Shown piece after piece: positions 17,670 through 19,144 of a stretch of 19,144 bases of DNA. A model generated the notes under the pieces. It saw only the letters and a list, made by a program, of their open reading frames with translations, had not been told where the DNA came from and did not search any database. A program made the position numbers and the translations under genes. Each line of letters opens with the position of its first letter. Positions within the stretch are counted from its first letter, which is position 1. This DNA comes from an uncultured Candidatus Altimarinota bacterium. GTDB lineage: Bacteria; Patescibacteriota; Gracilibacteria; BD1-5; UBA6164. Location: contig CALMDL010000141.1 in the NCBI GenBank assembly GCA_937864995.1, positions 1 to 19,144 of the forward strand, written 5' to 3'.

Positions 17670-17688
17670 TATTTATTAATATATTAAA

Positions 17689-19144
17689 ATGCCAAAAACA
17701 ACAATACCATTATTGGTAGAAGATTTTTACAAAACTCTACTAACTCAAGATTTAAATGCTTCTTGAGATTTAGAAATAGAAGTTGCAACTCCTCCTATAA
17801 ATAAAAAGGGGTTTATTATTGTAAATCCAGAAAGTAATGCTGAGAGAGAAAGAATGTATTATCATGATGTAATTGGTAATATAATTTATGTAAAATGAGT
17901 AAATAGAATAAATCCACAAGCTCATTATGAATGAGATAAGGTACAAATTAATGATACTTCTTTAGTTTTTAATTATTTATCAAAAAGACAAAGCACTACT
18001 TTTTTTATAGAACAATTAAGCTTATTATGAATTAATGTATTTTGATGACCAGTTCTAAAGTGAATTTGAACAGTTTCAGTTTCAGACACACCTCTAACTA
18101 TGATTGATTGAAGCACAAATTATATTTATTATAAAGCTTCTACAAATGAAATAAAAACTGCAATATCAGAAGTTACAGTTTCAAATGATAAATGAATTAT
18201 AGTTGCTGATGTAATAACTGCAAGTTGAACTATTACATCTATAAACTATAGGCATCATTGATTATTTATAGGTAGAGATATTGAATCAATAACTAAAACT
18301 AGTACTGTTTGATTAGTAGACACTTATACTATTTTATATTCAGATCAAACTTCTTCTACATTTCAAGTTACAAATTGAAGCAACATAAGTACAATAATAA
18401 AAACTAGTACTGCTTGATTAGTAGATACTTATACTGTTACATTAACAAATTGATGAACTTCAACTTTCACAGTAACTAATTGAAATTGAATTGAGGATAT
18501 TTCTTATACTTCCTCAGTTTGATTAATAGATACTTATACTATTACTTTTCAAGATTGAACAACTACTACTTTTGAAGTTGAAAACTGAGCAGATTGAAAT
18601 TGAATTTCTTCAATATCAAAAACATGAACAGCCTGATTAACTGATACATATACTATTTATTTTACAAATTGATGAACTTCAACTTTTACAGTAACTAATT
18701 GAAGTGTAACTCCTTTACAAGTTCAAAATCAAAGTTTAATTTCAGTTAATTCAACTTGAACTAGTAATAATTATATTTTAAATATTTCTCCAGCAATAAC
18801 AGCATATACTGCATATCAAAAATTTACTTTTAAAGCTAATTTTACAAATACTTGACCAGTAACAGTAAATATAAATTGATTATGAGTTAAGAGTATTAAA
18901 AAACTGGATTGAATAACTGAATTATCACCTTGAGATATACAAAACTGACAAAATGTAGAGATAAGTTATGATTGAACTTCTTTCCAACTCATAAATATTT
19001 GACAAATAACTAATTGACAAAATTTTACAAAATCTTGACTAATAGCAGGAGAAGCAATGTCAGCATTACAGGTTTATAGAAGATGAGACAAAAAATATTA
19101 TGCAGACATAATTACTACTAGTCCACAAGTATGTTGAACTTCAA
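17689..19144 (+). CDS. Tail fibre / receptor-binding protein (partial, runs off the end)
   Basis: At least 485 residues; no stop before the window ends. Residues ~1-195 are mixed alpha/beta with D-S-S-like strands. Residues 199-339 hold four fibre repeats of 30-37 residues with the core K-T-S-T-x-G-L-V-D-T-Y-T-I and F-T-V-T-N-G, the third linked to the fourth by G-A-D-G-N-G-I. Such triple-helical or beta-fibre repeats are typical of phage tail fibres and of prophage receptor-binding proteins. A carbohydrate-binding-like region follows (F-T-F-K-A-N-F-T-N-T-G-P-V-T-V-N). The receptor-binding tip would be beyond the window. Nearly all glycines are TGA. The leader has ATTAAT at 17675. Confidence 0.85.
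18283..18705 (+). repeat. Four diverged fibre repeats within the tail fibre gene
   Basis: About 105-base units share a nucleotide core that encodes T-S-T-x-G-L-V-D-T-Y-T and a second core for T-F-T-V-T-N-G. Copies one and two, and two and four, are especially close at DNA level, which points to duplication or recombination within the gene. Confidence 0.8.

Noticed and set aside
565-19144. Strings of short ORFs suggesting decayed pseudogenes
   Set aside because: They join into full-length, motif-bearing proteins once TGA is glycine; stops TAA/TAG are only found at gene ends.

Overview
The window reads as part of the genome of a tailed phage or prophage whose host reads UGA as glycine. With TGA as glycine (translation table 25), long, recognisable phage proteins run along the + strand; with the standard code every one of them breaks up. 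The assignment rests on conserved positions. The first HNH protein begins with the NUMOD4 signature W-K-D-I-P-G-Y-E-G-L-Y, where both G are TGA and the W is TGG. Both Walker A glycines of the large terminase are TGA as well. Table 25 is known from the candidate phyla Absconditabacteria (SR1) and Gracilibacteria (BD1-5); the sequence does not say which one is the host. The DNA is very AT-rich, arginine is almost always AGA/AGG, and starts have no Shine-Dalgarno sequence but sit behind AT-rich leaders.

Layout, all on +: the end of a NUMOD1 protein (1-250), a small ribbon-helix-helix-like gene (263-424), a folded intergenic element (462-550), an HNH endonuclease (565-1146), an unknown gene (1150-1674) overlapping the large terminase (1619-3040), a second HNH endonuclease (3148-3708), a 397-base folded gap, a repeat-rich small protein (4106-4486), portal (4574-6466), two small unknown genes (6487-7283), a probable scaffold (7351-7944), major capsid protein (7971-9287), a Hef-like endonuclease (9475-10962), an unknown protein (11034-11615), a head-tail adaptor candidate (11711-12316), two large beta-rich virion proteins with three smaller genes between them (12336-17337), a small HNH protein (17400-17669) and a tail fibre that runs off the end (17689-19144).

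The order terminase, portal, scaffold, capsid, adaptor, tail proteins, fibre is a normal head-and-tail module. No tape-measure protein is seen in the window, and two proteins look propeller-like, so a short-tailed virion is my guess. Four endonuclease-type genes, plus the NUMOD1 remnant, are interleaved with the structural genes; they are probably selfish free-standing homing genes.

The least expected signals are these. An 85-base intergenic element is identical in two places, in front of two unrelated endonuclease genes. Its terminator-like hairpin has an 8-base loop exactly complementary to a segment just upstream, and a third, sequence-unrelated element in front of the first HNH gene shows the same design. 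The major capsid gene almost avoids TGA (2 of 29 glycines by hand count) while the portal and a large tail protein use it for about four fifths. The terminase has no ATG start and may depend on a +1 frameshift.
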